Source: DATFVJ01 sp963826515 | Lineage (GTDB): Bacteria; Actinomycetota; Actinomycetes; Streptosporangiales; Streptosporangiaceae | Reading direction: 5' to 3' | DNA: 64,000 nt | Assembly (NCBI GenBank): GCA_963826515.1 | Contig: CAWGXI010000010.1 | Location: 310,001 to 374,000, forward strand | Shown: positions 47,506 to 57,946 of the stretch, piece after piece | How the letters are laid out: each line of letters begins with the position of its first letter | Position numbering within the stretch: the first letter of the stretch is position 1 | Program-made: the position numbers and the translations under genes | The notes under the pieces: generated by a model | What the model was told of the DNA's origin: nothing | Database searches by the model: none | What the model saw: the letters and a program-made list of their open reading frames with translations, nothing else

Positions 47506-50252
47506 ATGACGACCGTATCGACCAAGCGGCTGGCGCCTGAACGGGTGACTGGGCCGGAGCGGATCAATGGTGACGCTCCTGGCGGCCGTCTGCTCGAATC
47601 CAAGCTTGCTGTCCCGAAGCCCGTCTTCCGTGTCCTTGGACGCGCCCGGCTGAGCGGCCTGCTCGACCTCTCCACGCAGCATCGCATCAGCCTGATTTCC
47701 GCGCCCGCAGGCTCGGGAAAGACAACTTCGTGCGCATCGTGGGCGCAGGGCCGGCTGCACAAGACGCGCATCGCGTGGCTCAGCCTGGATCACGCCGACA
47801 ATGATCCCGGACGGTTCCGTTCGTACCTTCTCGCGGCACTTCGCCGGGCCGACCCCGCGCTCGAAGAGACAGTACGCGACGTCCAGCGCGGATCTGCCGA
47901 CGACTTTCCGTTGCCGTTGATCAGGGCGGCGGAACGGTTCGCCGAGCCGTTGATCCTCATTCTCGACGACGTGCACGAGCTTGCCAATCCCGAAGTGCTC
48001 GGCTGGCTGGATCAGCTCACCAGGTACGCGCCGCCCATGCTCCGGCTGATCCTTTCCGGTCGAAGGGTCCCTCAGCTGCAGCTTGCCAGGCTGCGTGTGT
48101 CAGGCGAACTCGCCGACATCGACGCGGGCGACCTCGCCTGCACACCCGAGGAGGCGGATGCCTACTTCGCGATGCTCGGCCTGCGTGTCGACCGCGCCGA
48201 CCGCGACGAATTGCTACGGCACACCGAAGGCTGGATGGCGGGCATCCGGCTCGCGGCACTGCGGACGCGGGCGCACTCAGGCAACGTCCGCATCACCGAC
48301 ATCGCGGGTGACGACCCGATCGTCACCGACTACCTGCGCGACGAGGTGCTGACAGGCCAGGACCCACAGACACGGGTGTTCCTGCTGCGCACGAGCATTG
48401 CCGCGCACCTGACAGGTAAGCTCGCCGACGCGCTCACGAGCACCGCCGACGGCGCACGTTCCCTCGACCGCCTCAGCAGGGAGAACAGTTTCGTCCAGGC
48501 GCTCGACAGCGAACGAACCTGGTATCGCTACCACCCGTTGCTGCGGGAACTGCTCCTCGCGGACCTGCGGCGGGAGATGCCGCACGAGATTCCTATCCTG
48601 CTGCGGCGCGCCGCGCGCTGGTACACCCAGCATGGCAGGCCGGTCGACGCCCTGCGCAGCTCGGTCGAGGGCCAGGACTGGGACTACACGGCCCAGGTTC
48701 TCGCCGCGAGTGACATCGCCATCCTGCTGTCCCGCGGTCCTGCCGAACTCGAGCGGATTCTCGCCCAAATCCCCCCAGACCTTGCCTTTGACGACGCAGC
48801 GGTCGGTGCTGCCTGGGCCGCCGCCCGGCTTTGGACGTGCGATCCCGATGGCGCCGACGCGCTGCTCGAAGCGGCGGACACCGCACTGGACCGGAGCGCG
48901 ACACCGACCCGGCGCATCATGGAGCCGAAACTCGCGGCCCTGCGCGTGCTGCAGGCAAGCTGCCGCACGGGCGCCGATCCTGGGCTGCTTGCGCGGGCGG
49001 AGTCACAGGCCGATCAGGCTACCCACCTGGCGAGCACCCAGCCAGCACACCGCGCGGCCGGTTTCCTGTGGTGGGCGCTTGGCGTCGCGCTGCTACGTTC
49101 AGCCGAACTGCCAGGGGCGCGCCAGGCCCTGCGGGCAGCCGATCGCGAACTCGGGGCCGGAGACTTCGCCGCGCTGCAGGCGCGGGCGCGGGCATGGGCA
49201 GCGCTTGGAGAGGCGTGGCACGGCAACCTCAGGATCGCCGACGCTGCCGCCGTCGAGGTGGTTGATGCCGAGACGATGAGCGCCGAGGTGCTTGGCGCCG
49301 ATCGTCCCGCCGCGCACGCGACCAGAAACATCGCCCGCCTCACCCGCGCGCTCGTGAGCCTGATGCGCGATGAGCTCGCGTCCGTCCATCGCCTTCTCGA
49401 CGAGATCGACTACCAGGAACACCAGCAGATTCCGGGTGAGCCGTCGATCGTTTGTTCCGCCGAACTGATCCGCGCGCGCACTCTCGTCGCCCAGGGCGAC
49501 GCCACCAAGGCGCGCGTCGTGCTCATGCGGCTGCAGCATGAGTTCGGCCAGACCGTTCCTGCGGTCGCGGAGACGGTGACGTTCCTCGAAGGGGAGATCG
49601 CGCTTCACTCCGGCGACAACGACCTCGAACGCAGAGTGATCGCCGGCCTGGCGGCGCAGGACGAAGGCTCCAGCCGCCCAGTGACCGGCTGACGCTGGCA
49701 TGGCTGCTTCTCGCCGCAGCGGACCCGCAAGGAGCGCTGCAGGCCGCTGAACCGTTCATCACGGGCCCCGCGGCCGACGTCAAGGTACATGAGCAGGTCA
49801 GTGCGCTGCTCGTATGCGCGGTCGCACAACGCAGGCTCAAGGCGCCGCAGCGGGCCGCGGCGCTACTCGAGCAGGCATTGCTGCTCGCCGAGCCGGAAGG
49901 CATTTGCCGGGTCTTCGTCGACGGCGGCGCTGCCGTACGCTCCGTCCTGACCGTGCTTGTCCCGCCCACCAGCCCCAGCGCCGGTTTCGCTGGCAAAATC
50001 CTGCAACGCCTCGACGCGCAGATACCCGCCGGATCAAGCACACCTGACGGCGGCGCCCTCCCGCTCAGCGACAGCGAGCTTGCCGTCTTGCGTTTCCTGC
50101 CCTCACATCTGACGAACGAGGAGATCGGGGAAGCACTGTTTCTTTCGGTCAATACCGTTAAGACGCACCTGCGGTCCGCCTACCGCAAGCTCGGCGTGCG
50201 CTCGCGGCGCGAGGCGATCGCACTCGCGCGGCATCGGGGCCTGGTGGCCTGA
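47506..50252 (+). pseudogene. MalT-like LuxR-family ATPase regulator, frameshifted before the HTH
   Basis: Large regulator. The first frame has Walker A ISAPAGSGKTTSCASWA, Walker B LILILDDVHELANPEVLGWL, LILSGRRVP and a winged-helix/TPR body, and ends at 49692. After a small shift between about 49660 and 49690 the second frame continues RLTLAWLLLAAADPQGALQA, LLEQALLLAEPEGICRVFVD and the LuxR HTH LTNEEIGEALFLSVNTVKTH. Repaired length would be about 915 aa. As written, the sensor part and DNA-binding part are separate. The ATG at 47506 follows a G-rich ribosome site. Confidence 0.85.
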
Positions 50253-50393
50253 GCGGCATCCGTTCACCTCTGCGGGATGACGACGCCCGCACGGGGCTTG
50301 ATGACACTCTCAGCTACGAGAGCTGAGAGTTCTCGCTGGCCAGCAAAGGCTGCGGCGAAAGCCGCCGCACCAGCGACCGCCAGGAGCCTGCGG

Positions 50394-52214
50394 ATGCCCC
50401 GACCGATCGACGACTACGCGCTCATCGGTGACCTGCACGCAGCCGGCCTGGTGTGCCGCGATGGCTCCATCGACTGGCTGTGCCTGCCCAGATTCGACTC
50501 GCAGGCCTGCTTCGCCGCCCTTGTCGGGGATGCGCGTCACGGGTACTGGCAGATAGCACCCGAGGACGGAGGGGCCCGGGTCGGGCGTAGGTATCTGGCA
50601 GAAACGCTGGTGCTCGAGACCGAGTTCAGTACCGCATCGGGCTCGGTGCGGCTCGTCGACTGCATGCCTCCGCGAGAGGTGACGAGTACCGGCGGCGGCA
50701 GCGACGGCGACCCAATGGTGCTGCGCATGGTGGAGGGCGTGCGTGGCCAGGTCCGGCTGCGGATGACGCTGGCCGCAGGCTTTGAATACGGCTCGGCCCA
50801 GCCGCAGATCCTGCGGCGAGGCAACGCGTCCTGCCTCGTGGCGGGCTCGGAGGCATTGTGGCTGTTCAGCCCGGTCCACCTGCGGCGCAGGCACGGAGTT
50901 GGCGTCGCAGAATTCTCGGTGAGCCAGGGGGAACAGGTGCCGTTCGCGCTGGTATGGCGACCCGCACACGCTGGGCCGCCGGCCCCGCCGCAGGTGCCCG
51001 CCCTTGCCCAGCAGACCGCAAGCTGGTGGCGCGAGTGGGTGGCCGGCCTGCGCTACGAGGGTGAGTGGCGTGACGCGGTGATCCGTTCGCTGATCACGCT
51101 GAAGGCGCTCACCTACGCGCCGACGGGCGGGGTGATAGCGGCGCCCACGACCTCGCTGCCGCAGCAGGCCGCAGGCTCGCGTAACTGGGATTACCGGTAC
51201 TGCTGGCTGCGCGATACCGCGGCGGCCCTTGACGCGCTCATTCACGGCGGGGCGGTCGCCGACGCGGGCGCCCTGCTGAATTGGATGATCAGGGCGGTCT
51301 CCGGCTCGCCCGAGCGAGTGCAGTCCCCCTACGGGCTGGCGGGAGAACGGCGGCTGCCCGAGCTCGAACTCGGCTGGCTGACCGGCTATGAGGGCGCGAG
51401 GCCTGTGCGGATCGGAAACGCGGCCGCCGAACAGTTCCAGCTCACCGTATACGGAGACGTGCTGAGGGCCCGGCTGAGGGCACGCATGGCCGGCATGCCC
51501 GCCACCGCCGATCCATGGAAGCCCGACGCCGTGCTGAGCTTCCTTGAATCGCGGTGGCGGGAACCTGACGCCGGCATCTGGCAGGTGCGCGGCCTGCCGC
51601 GCCAGTTCGTGCATTCGAAGGCGATGGTGTGGGCCGCCGCTGATGCCGCAGTCAAGATGATCGAGCATTTCGGCGACCCGGGTCCGGTGGACCGCTGGCG
51701 ACGGTTGCGCGAGGCGGCGAGGGCTGAGGTGCTCGAGCGCGGCTATGACCCGCAGCGCCGCACGTTCGTGCAGCGTTACGCGGCCGCCGACCTGGATGCG
51801 AGCCTGCTGCAGTTGCCGCTGCTCGGTTTTCTCCGTGCCACCGATGCGCGGATCATCGGCACCGTCGAGGCGATCACGGCTCTGCTGAGCGAGAATAGCC
51901 TGCTGAAGCGGCACGTCTCCGACTTGCCCGGCGGCGTGGATGGCCTCCCGTCAGAGGAGGGCGCGTACCTGCAGTGCTCGTTCTGGCTGGCCGAATGCCT
52001 GGGCCGGATGGGCAGGGCCGGGCAGGCCCGCGAGCTCTTCTGCCGGATACTTGACCTGCGAAACGACGTCGGCCTGCTGGCCGAGCAGTACGACCTGCTT
52101 CGCGGACGGCTGGCCGGCAACTTCCCGCTGGCTGGCTGCCACGCCGCGCTCGTTGTCGCGGCTGCCGCCCTGAGCCCGGAGGGGCAGCCAATGCTTCCTG
52201 GCTACGCGGCGTGA
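50394..52214 (+). CDS. glycoside hydrolase family 15 protein (glucoamylase/trehalase type)
   Basis: 606 aa cytoplasmic enzyme. The N-terminal segment RPIDDYALIGDLHAAGLVCR and GSIDWLCLPRFDS is typical of the actinobacterial GH15 group. The (alpha/alpha)6 barrel contains GSRNWDYRYCWLRDTAAALD, LPRQFVHSKAMVWAAADAAV and PSEEGAYLQCSFWLAECLGR with the acidic catalytic pair. Probable substrates are alpha-glucans or trehalose. The start is the ATG at 50394 with AGGAG seven bases upstream. It follows the LuxR regulator by 141 bp. Confidence 0.92.
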   Translation: MPRPIDDYALIGDLHAAGLVCRDGSIDWLCLPRFDSQACFAALVGDARHGYWQIAPEDGGARVGRRYLAETLVLETEFSTASGSVRLVDCMPPREVTSTGGGSDGDPMVLRMVEGVRGQVRLRMTLAAGFEYGSAQPQILRRGNASCLVAGSEALWLFSPVHLRRRHGVGVAEFSVSQGEQVPFALVWRPAHAGPPAPPQVPALAQQTASWWREWVAGLRYEGEWRDAVIRSLITLKALTYAPTGGVIAAPTTSLPQQAAGSRNWDYRYCWLRDTAAALDALIHGGAVADAGALLNWMIRAVSGSPERVQSPYGLAGERRLPELELGWLTGYEGARPVRIGNAAAEQFQLTVYGDVLRARLRARMAGMPATADPWKPDAVLSFLESRWREPDAGIWQVRGLPRQFVHSKAMVWAAADAAVKMIEHFGDPGPVDRWRRLREAARAEVLERGYDPQRRTFVQRYAAADLDASLLQLPLLGFLRATDARIIGTVEAITALLSENSLLKRHVSDLPGGVDGLPSEEGAYLQCSFWLAECLGRMGRAGQARELFCRILDLRNDVGLLAEQYDLLRGRLAGNFPLAGCHAALVVAAAALSPEGQPMLPGYAA

Positions 52215-52457
52215 ACCGGTATCAGCCGGCCAGAGGTGGCTGAGGCACGTGAGCTACCTGGCGCATGGAGCTGGGCTGCGAAGCCGGCCTGCCCGTGGGC
52301 ACCACCCACTTCGGGTGAATGCGGCGGGCGCCGGCGGGCCCGCCCCGCCGCCCGTCAGGGCCGGCTAGCGTCCTCGGCCGCGGCGGTTCACCCGCCTGGG
52401 GGGAGGTGATCGCGGGGCGCGCGGGAGAGCGTGGATGCTGGTGAAGGGAGGCTTGCC

Positions 52458-52682
52458 GTGAGTATTGGCGCCAGCGTCGTGCTTATCCTTATCGGCTCGA
52501 TTCTCCGGTTCGCGGTCACCTGGTCGCCTCAGAATGTCAACCTGCAGACAATCGGCGTGATCTTAATGATCGGCGGCGGTGCCGGCCTGCTCGCTTCGAT
52601 AGTGGTCGCGGTCATGCGCCGCAGAAACCGGATGGCGGCAGAGGTATACGAGCAGCGGCGTTACATCGAGCCGCCGCAGTGA
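52458..52682 (+). CDS. DUF6458-type small membrane protein
   Basis: 74 aa. Two membrane helices: SIGASVVLILIGSILRFAVT and LQTIGVILMIGGGAGLLASI, then basic MRRRNRMAAE and a short polar tail. The GTG at 52458 has GGGAGG six bases upstream. Widespread in actinobacteria and of unknown role. It sits 47 bp before the next membrane protein. Confidence 0.8.
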   Translation: MSIGASVVLILIGSILRFAVTWSPQNVNLQTIGVILMIGGGAGLLASIVVAVMRRRNRMAAEVYEQRRYIEPPQ

Positions 52683-52729
52683 CCAGCCGGCGAGGGAGTG
52701 ATGTTCGTTCGGGGGAAAGGAGTTAGCCA

Positions 52730-54088
52730 GTGTCCGAGCACGATGGCGTCACCAGCCCGCGAGGCGCGGATACGGCGGCCCTTGCTCCGGACGAGCGGGC
52801 CGAACTAGAGGCGCTGCGAGCCGAGGTCGCGCAACTGCGCAGCAGGCCTGAGCAGCCTCCACGGCACCGGATCAGCTGGCGCACCCCGGTCGCCGCGCTG
52901 CTGATCATCGTCGGCTGCGTGCTCGCACCCGTCTCCGTCCTCGCGGTATGGACGGCGAACCAGGTTTCCAACACGAACAGGTACGTGGCCAACGTCACGC
53001 CGCTGATCAAGGACCCGGCCATCCAGCACGCGCTGACCGACAAGATCACAAACGAGATCGTGGCGCAGATCAACGTGCCGGGCCTCACCAGCCAGGCGTC
53101 GACCCTGCTCAACCAGAAGGGCCTGACCCGGGTCGCCACCCTGCTGCAGGGCTTGTCCGGCTCGCTGACCAGCGCGGTGACCGGATTCATTCATGGCCGG
53201 GTCGCCCGGATCATCACCGGCCCGCGGATGGAGAACGCATGGGTGCAGGCGAATCAGGTGGCGCACCAGGAACTGGTAACGGCCCTGTCAGGTCGCGGTG
53301 GTGGTGCCATCACTGTAAGCAACGGCCAGGTCACCATAGGTCTAGCGCCCTTCATTGACATCGCCAAGCAGGACCTCGCCGCGCGCGGGCTGACACTCGT
53401 GAACAAGATCCCTAACATTAACCCAACTTTCGCGCTGTTCCCGTCCAAGGACCTGGTGAAGGCGCAGAGCGCCTACCGGCTAATCAACGACCTGAAGATC
53501 GTGCTGCCGATCGCGACACTGCTGCTGCTCGGCCTCGGTGTGTACATCGCCAGGGGGCACCGCAGGGCGCTGATCGGCGCAGGCCTTGGGTTCGCGGCGT
53601 CGATGCTGGTGCTCGGCGCCGGGCTGCTGATCGCCCGCGGCATGTACCTGAACAGCGTGCCGAACAGCGTGCTGCCCGGTGACGCGGCCGCCGCGGCGTT
53701 CGACATCCTGGTGCGGTTCATCAAGACCGCGCTGCGCACCTTCCTCGTAGTCGGGCTCATAGTGGCCGCCGCCGCGTTCCTCACCGGCCCTTCCGTCACG
53801 GCAGTCCGCATCAGGAAAGCGTTCGGGGCAGGACTAGGGTGGGTCCGGCGCGGCGGCGAATCCCACGGCCTGCGCACCGGCCCGGTCGGCACCTGGACCT
53901 ACGCGCACCGGCAGGCCCTCCGCATCGCGGCGGTTGCGCTGGCCGCGCTAATCTTCGTCTTCTCCGTCCCCACGACCGGCACCGTCGTGATAGTGATCGT
54001 CGTATTGCTGCTCGTGGTGCTCGGGCTCATCGAGCTCATCGGCAGGCCACCCACGGAACCCAAGCCCGCAGGAGCCAAACCCGCCTAG
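52730..54088 (+). CDS. large membrane protein with N-terminal coiled coil, unknown function
   Basis: 452 aa. Residues 20-40 form a short coiled coil (DERAELEALRAEVAQLRSR). The first membrane helix is VAALLIIVGCVLAPVSVLAV, followed by a 190-residue extracytoplasmic region (NTNRYVANVTPLIKDPAIQH, TLLNQKGLTRVATLLQGL) and then about five more helices. The layout matches a conserved actinobacterial family without assigned function. GTG start with AAAGGAG seven bases upstream. Confidence 0.83.
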   Translation: MSEHDGVTSPRGADTAALAPDERAELEALRAEVAQLRSRPEQPPRHRISWRTPVAALLIIVGCVLAPVSVLAVWTANQVSNTNRYVANVTPLIKDPAIQHALTDKITNEIVAQINVPGLTSQASTLLNQKGLTRVATLLQGLSGSLTSAVTGFIHGRVARIITGPRMENAWVQANQVAHQELVTALSGRGGGAITVSNGQVTIGLAPFIDIAKQDLAARGLTLVNKIPNINPTFALFPSKDLVKAQSAYRLINDLKIVLPIATLLLLGLGVYIARGHRRALIGAGLGFAASMLVLGAGLLIARGMYLNSVPNSVLPGDAAAAAFDILVRFIKTALRTFLVVGLIVAAAAFLTGPSVTAVRIRKAFGAGLGWVRRGGESHGLRTGPVGTWTYAHRQALRIAAVALAALIFVFSVPTTGTVVIVIVVLLLVVLGLIELIGRPPTEPKPAGAKPA

Positions 54089-54089
54089 C

Positions 54090-54117
54090 CGGACCGGCCG
54101 GGCAACCGGCCGGTCCG
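54090..54117. terminator. bidirectional hairpin terminator
   Basis: CGGACCGGCCGG (54090-54101) pairs perfectly with CCGGCCGGTCCG (54106-54117) around the stable tetraloop GCAA. It lies one base past the stop of the membrane-protein gene and 16 bp from the end of the convergent tetR-type gene, so it can serve both. Confidence 0.85.
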
Positions 54118-54133
54118 AAGCCGCGAACCCTGG

Positions 54134-54763
54134 TCAGGACGTGGTGAGCTCTGCTTCGCGCGCTCCGCGCGCCTGGTGCTCCCCGGGCGGCTGGCCCGCC
54201 TGGTGCGGCGCGATAGCCAGGTCACAGGCGATGTCGTACACGACGGCGCGAAGTTCGTCCTTGCTGACCGGTTCGTCCTGAAAGAACAGCCAGCCCACGT
54301 GCACAGCAGTGAACGCCAGGCTGGCCCGCATCCGCTCGGGCAGGGATGCGCCGGGCTCCTCGATGAGGCCTATCAGAGCGCGCATCCGTGCACGGAAAAC
54401 TTCCTTGGCGCTATCGGACTCGAGGTTCTGCATCGCCGCCTTGTTGGTCTCAAGGAACCGGAAGACGCCGGCCCGTTGCACGACGATGTCGATGTAGCGA
54501 TCAAGCAAGCCGCGCCATGTCTGCGCCGTCGGCGGCTGGTCGCTGCCCCAGGCGATCAGTTCGTCAACGTCACGGGCGTAGCCATCAAAGAGGCTGCGGA
54601 CGATGTCTTCCTTCGACTTGAAGTGGTAGTAGAGCGCGGCCTTGGTAACGCCGAGCCGCTCGGCGATCTCGCGGAGCGAGGTCTTGTCGTACCCCTGCTC
54701 CGCGAACAGGTCCAGGGCCACCGCCTGGATCCGGCCACGAGTACCGTTTCTGTCCTCAGCCAT
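54134..54763 (-). CDS. TetR-family transcriptional repressor
   Basis: 209 aa. HTH: IQAVALDLFAEQGYDKTSLR, EIAERLGVTKAALYYHFKSK. The C-terminal ligand domain continues to 54134. The ATG at 54763 is chosen over one at 54814 because GGAG and GAAGG precede it. It is divergent from the MFS exporter gene, with a 16-bp palindrome between, so it most likely represses that exporter and itself until a ligand binds. Confidence 0.92.
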   Translation of the reverse strand: MAEDRNGTRGRIQAVALDLFAEQGYDKTSLREIAERLGVTKAALYYHFKSKEDIVRSLFDGYARDVDELIAWGSDQPPTAQTWRGLLDRYIDIVVQRAGVFRFLETNKAAMQNLESDSAKEVFRARMRALIGLIEEPGASLPERMRASLAFTAVHVGWLFFQDEPVSKDELRAVVYDIACDLAIAPHQAGQPPGEHQARGAREAELTTS

Positions 54764-54858
54764 TGCCTTCGAGCGCTCCGCATTGTTCGCCCATCGACGG
54801 CTGTTTCCGTCCATGGGCCCGCGGCCGAATATCGACTTGACGGCCGTCTGCCGAGTAG

Positions 54859-54874
54859 CTTACCGTACGGCAAG
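54859..54874. promoter_or_regulatory. palindromic operator between tetR-type and exporter genes
   Basis: CTTACCGTACGGCAAG is a 16-bp palindrome with one mismatched pair, centred on CCGTACGG. It lies between the divergent starts, 96 bp from the repressor ATG and 59 bp from the exporter GTG, as expected for a TetR dimer site. Confidence 0.75.
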
Positions 54875-54932
54875 TAAGTAGACAAACAAGGCCATCGCGC
54901 ACAGACCGGGCCGCGGCAGCACGGAGCTCACC

Positions 54933-56510
54933 GTGATCGTGAAGGGCGCAACCGACGGCCCGGCGAATGGCGCGCTTAACGGCGGTCAGGCGTCGCGCAA
55001 GGAGATTCTCGTCGTCCTCCCCGCGCTGATGCTCGCGATGGTGCTTGCCATGCTCGACCAGTTGATCGTGGGCACCGCCTTGCCGCGCATCGTTGGTGCC
55101 CTCGGCGGGGTGGCGCACCTGTCCTGGGTCGTCACCGCGTACGTGCTCGCGGCGACGATCACCACTCCGCTCTACGGCAAGCTCGGCGACCTGTACGGGC
55201 GGAAGAAGTTCCTCATCGCGGCGATCGTGATCTTCCTGGTGGGCTCCGTGCTGGCCGGCCAGTCGCATTCGATGGCCGAACTCATCTCGTTCCGGGCTGT
55301 CCAGGGTCTCGGCGCCGGCGGGCTCATGGTAGGGGTGATCGCGACCATCGGCGACCTGGTTCCGCCGCGTGAACGCGGTCAGTACATGGGTTACATGATG
55401 GCGGTGATGATGCTCGCCATGATCGCCGGACCGCTGGTCGGCGGCACCATCACGGACAACTTCTCCTGGCGGTGGATCTTCTACATCAACGTGCCTGTCG
55501 GCGGGGCGGCCCTGGTGTACCTGGCCATCGTCATGCACACGCCGCGCAGCCGGATCAGCCACAAGATCGACTACCTGGGCGCCGCGCTGCTCGCCGTGGC
55601 GGCCACGGCGCTGGTCTTGCTTGCGAGCTGGGGCGGCACGCAGTACCGGTGGTCCTCGCCGCAGATCACGTGGCTCGGCGTGCTGGGGGTGCTGACCACG
55701 GCCGCGTTCATCTGGACCGAGACGCGGGCAAGCGAGCCGATCCTGCCACTGCGCCTGTTCCGCAATCCCAACTTCTCGATCGTATCTGTCATGATCTTCC
55801 TGACCGGGTTCGCGATGTTCGGCGCGATCACCTTCCTGCCGCTCTACCAGCAGACCGTGCAGGGCGCGTCGGCGACGGTCAGCGGCCTGCTGTTGCTGCC
55901 GATGATGGCCGGGGCGATGGTGACCTCGCTGGTGGCCGGCCTGGTGATGACCCGGAGCGGCAGGTACAAGGCGTTCCCGATCATCGGCGGTGCCGCCATG
56001 GCGGCTGGCATGTACCTGCTGTCCATGCTCGGGGTCGGTACAAGCCGGGTCATCTCGGGCATCTACATGGCCGTGCTCGGCATCGGCATGGGCCTCCTCA
56101 TGCAGATCACCACCACCATCGCGCAGAACAGCGTGGATCCGGGCGACATGGGCGTGGCGAGCAGTTCGCGGACGTTCTTCCAGCAGATTGGCGGGTCGTT
56201 CGGCGTGTCCCTGTTCGGCGCGATCTTCGCCAGCCATCTGCAGGACGCACTGCGCGCCCGCGCGCCTGGGATGCACCTGAACACCAGTGGCGGCCAGTTC
56301 GACCCGACGGTGATCACGCACCTGCCGGCCGCGGTACGCGACGCCGTCTTCTTTGCGATCTCGCACGCCGTCCACTATGTGTTCCTATGGGCCGTGCCTT
56401 TCTCAGCGATCGTGTTCGTGATCGGCTGGTTCATCAAGGAGGTGCCGCTGCGCGGCCGCGCCCCAGAGGTCCCGGCGGAGCAGGAGCGAGCGCCGGAACT
56501 GACCGCCTGA
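54933..56510 (+). CDS. MFS exporter, DHA2 (EmrB/QacA-like) family
   Basis: 525 aa, about 14 membrane helices. Motif D1 LAMLDQLIVGTALPRIVGAL, motif A GKLGDLYGRKKFLIA, motif C MIAGPLVGGTITDNFSWRW. The C-terminal tail is short and charged. GTG start with GGAG six bases upstream. Proton-driven drug or metabolite export is the family role; the substrate is not predictable. Controlled by the divergent TetR-type gene. Confidence 0.93.
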   Translation: MIVKGATDGPANGALNGGQASRKEILVVLPALMLAMVLAMLDQLIVGTALPRIVGALGGVAHLSWVVTAYVLAATITTPLYGKLGDLYGRKKFLIAAIVIFLVGSVLAGQSHSMAELISFRAVQGLGAGGLMVGVIATIGDLVPPRERGQYMGYMMAVMMLAMIAGPLVGGTITDNFSWRWIFYINVPVGGAALVYLAIVMHTPRSRISHKIDYLGAALLAVAATALVLLASWGGTQYRWSSPQITWLGVLGVLTTAAFIWTETRASEPILPLRLFRNPNFSIVSVMIFLTGFAMFGAITFLPLYQQTVQGASATVSGLLLLPMMAGAMVTSLVAGLVMTRSGRYKAFPIIGGAAMAAGMYLLSMLGVGTSRVISGIYMAVLGIGMGLLMQITTTIAQNSVDPGDMGVASSSRTFFQQIGGSFGVSLFGAIFASHLQDALRARAPGMHLNTSGGQFDPTVITHLPAAVRDAVFFAISHAVHYVFLWAVPFSAIVFVIGWFIKEVPLRGRAPEVPAEQERAPELTA

Positions 56511-56659
56511 GCTGTCCGGGGGGTGCTCGCCGGATCCAAACCTGCTGAGACCGGCGCGTTAACAGTGCAGGAAAACCCGGTTACGGTCGGCGTCTGTAGC
56601 CAATTGCCCGCCTAGTGTAGTGTCTCGCAATTGGCTTTGTGGTTGTGGTACCATGGCTT

Positions 56660-57839
56660 ATGAATCATGCAGCTGCTGCCCTGGCGCTCACCGAAGGCCA
56701 GCGACGCGCCCTCGAGATCATCGCAAAGTCCGCCACCGCGCCGCACCGTGATGTGGTCCGGGCGCGGGCTCTGCTGCTAGCGGCCGATGGGGTGGCGAAC
56801 ACCCGGATCACGGAGCAGGCCGGGGTGTCGGTCATGACGGTGCGGGCCTGGCGGGAGCGCTTCGCTACCGGCGGTCTGGCGAAGTTCGGCCGGATGCGGG
56901 AGGGCCGGGGCCGCAAGGTGTCGATCCCGGCGGAGAAGGTGGAGGCGATCGTGCACGCGACGTTGCACGAAAAGCCGCCGGGTGAGACGCACTGGAGCTG
57001 CCGGAGCATGGCCAAGGCGCAGGGGGTGAGCAAGGCGACCGTGCAGCGGATCTGGAAGGCCCGCGGCCTGCAGCCACACCGGGTGGAGACGTTCAAGCTG
57101 CCGGACGGCAAGCGGTTCGAGGAGAAGCTGGTCGACGTGGTCGGCCTGTACCTGATCCGCCCGACCAGGCGGTCGTGCTGTGCATGGACGAAAAGAGCCA
57201 GATCCAGGCTTATCCGGGGGACGAATCTGGCGTCTGCGACGACGGACAAGAGTCCGATTTGGCCCAGTCCAGCTTCTATCGCGGACAAGTTATCCGGGGA
57301 GCCTCTGCAACTGGGCTGAGGGCGGGCGAGGGCGCTCCCCGGGCCGTACCGTGTGCCCAGCCTGGCGCTGTGCCGCGCTCAGTCGGCGACGATGCCAAGG
57401 TGAGCACGCGCCTAGTCGTCGATGGTTCCCTTACGGACGCGTACGCAAGCGGTCCACCTGCGCAAACAGCTCATCTACGATCACGAACCCCGGATAACCA
57501 GGCGCTGGACCGGACCCAGCCGACCCTGCCCGATGAAGAAGGGCCGGGCTGGCACCATGACCCACGACTCCAAGCGCAACGGCACCACCACCTTGTTTGC
57601 CGCGCTTAACGTGCTCACCGGCACGGTGATCGGCCAGTGCCTGCCCCGCCACCGGCACGGCGAGTTCCTGAAGTTCCTGCGCGCCGTCGACCGGCAGGTT
57701 CCCAAGGGCCTGGAGATCCACATGATCCTGGACAACTACGGCACCCACAAGCACGCCAACGTCCAGGCGTGGCTGGCGAAGCACCCGCGGTTCCACCTGC
57801 ACTTCACGCCGACGTCGAGTTCCTGGCTGAACCTCGTCT
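56660..57839 (+). pseudogene. IS630-family transposase, interrupted and frameshifted
   Basis: N-terminal HTH parts (LTEGQRRALEIIAKSATAPH, RITEQAGVSVMTVRAWRERF) and VSKATVQRIWKARGLQPHRV are intact. A one-base deletion near 57150 shifts the frame before VVLCMDEKSQIQA (first DDE Asp). At 57210 a 288-bp element interrupts QIQA/LDRTQPTLP. Then MKKGRAGTMTHDSKRNGTTT, LEIHMILDNYGTHKHANVQA and FTPTSSSWLNLV follow before the 3' end is lost at about 57838. It cannot encode an active transposase. Confidence 0.88.
57210..57497 (+). mobile_element. 288-bp non-coding inverted-repeat element with target duplication
   Basis: It begins TTATCCGGGG and ends CCCCGGATAA, perfect 10-bp inverted ends, and is flanked by the direct repeat CCAGGC (57204-57209 and 57498-57503). 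Removing it and one CCAGGC restores CAGATCCAGGCGCTGG, the normal transposase reading QIQAL. A further TTATCCGGGG in left-end orientation lies inside at 57290, suggesting an earlier nested copy. Confidence 0.85.
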
Positions 57840-57946
57840 CCGTTAACCGGCCTTCGGGCGGAGGACACGCCCGGGCTTGCTGAGGTCCCGCAACGGGGTC
57901 CTGGTGGCGAGCAGACTCGTGCCGGGTGTCCCCTTGGGGAGGGGCC

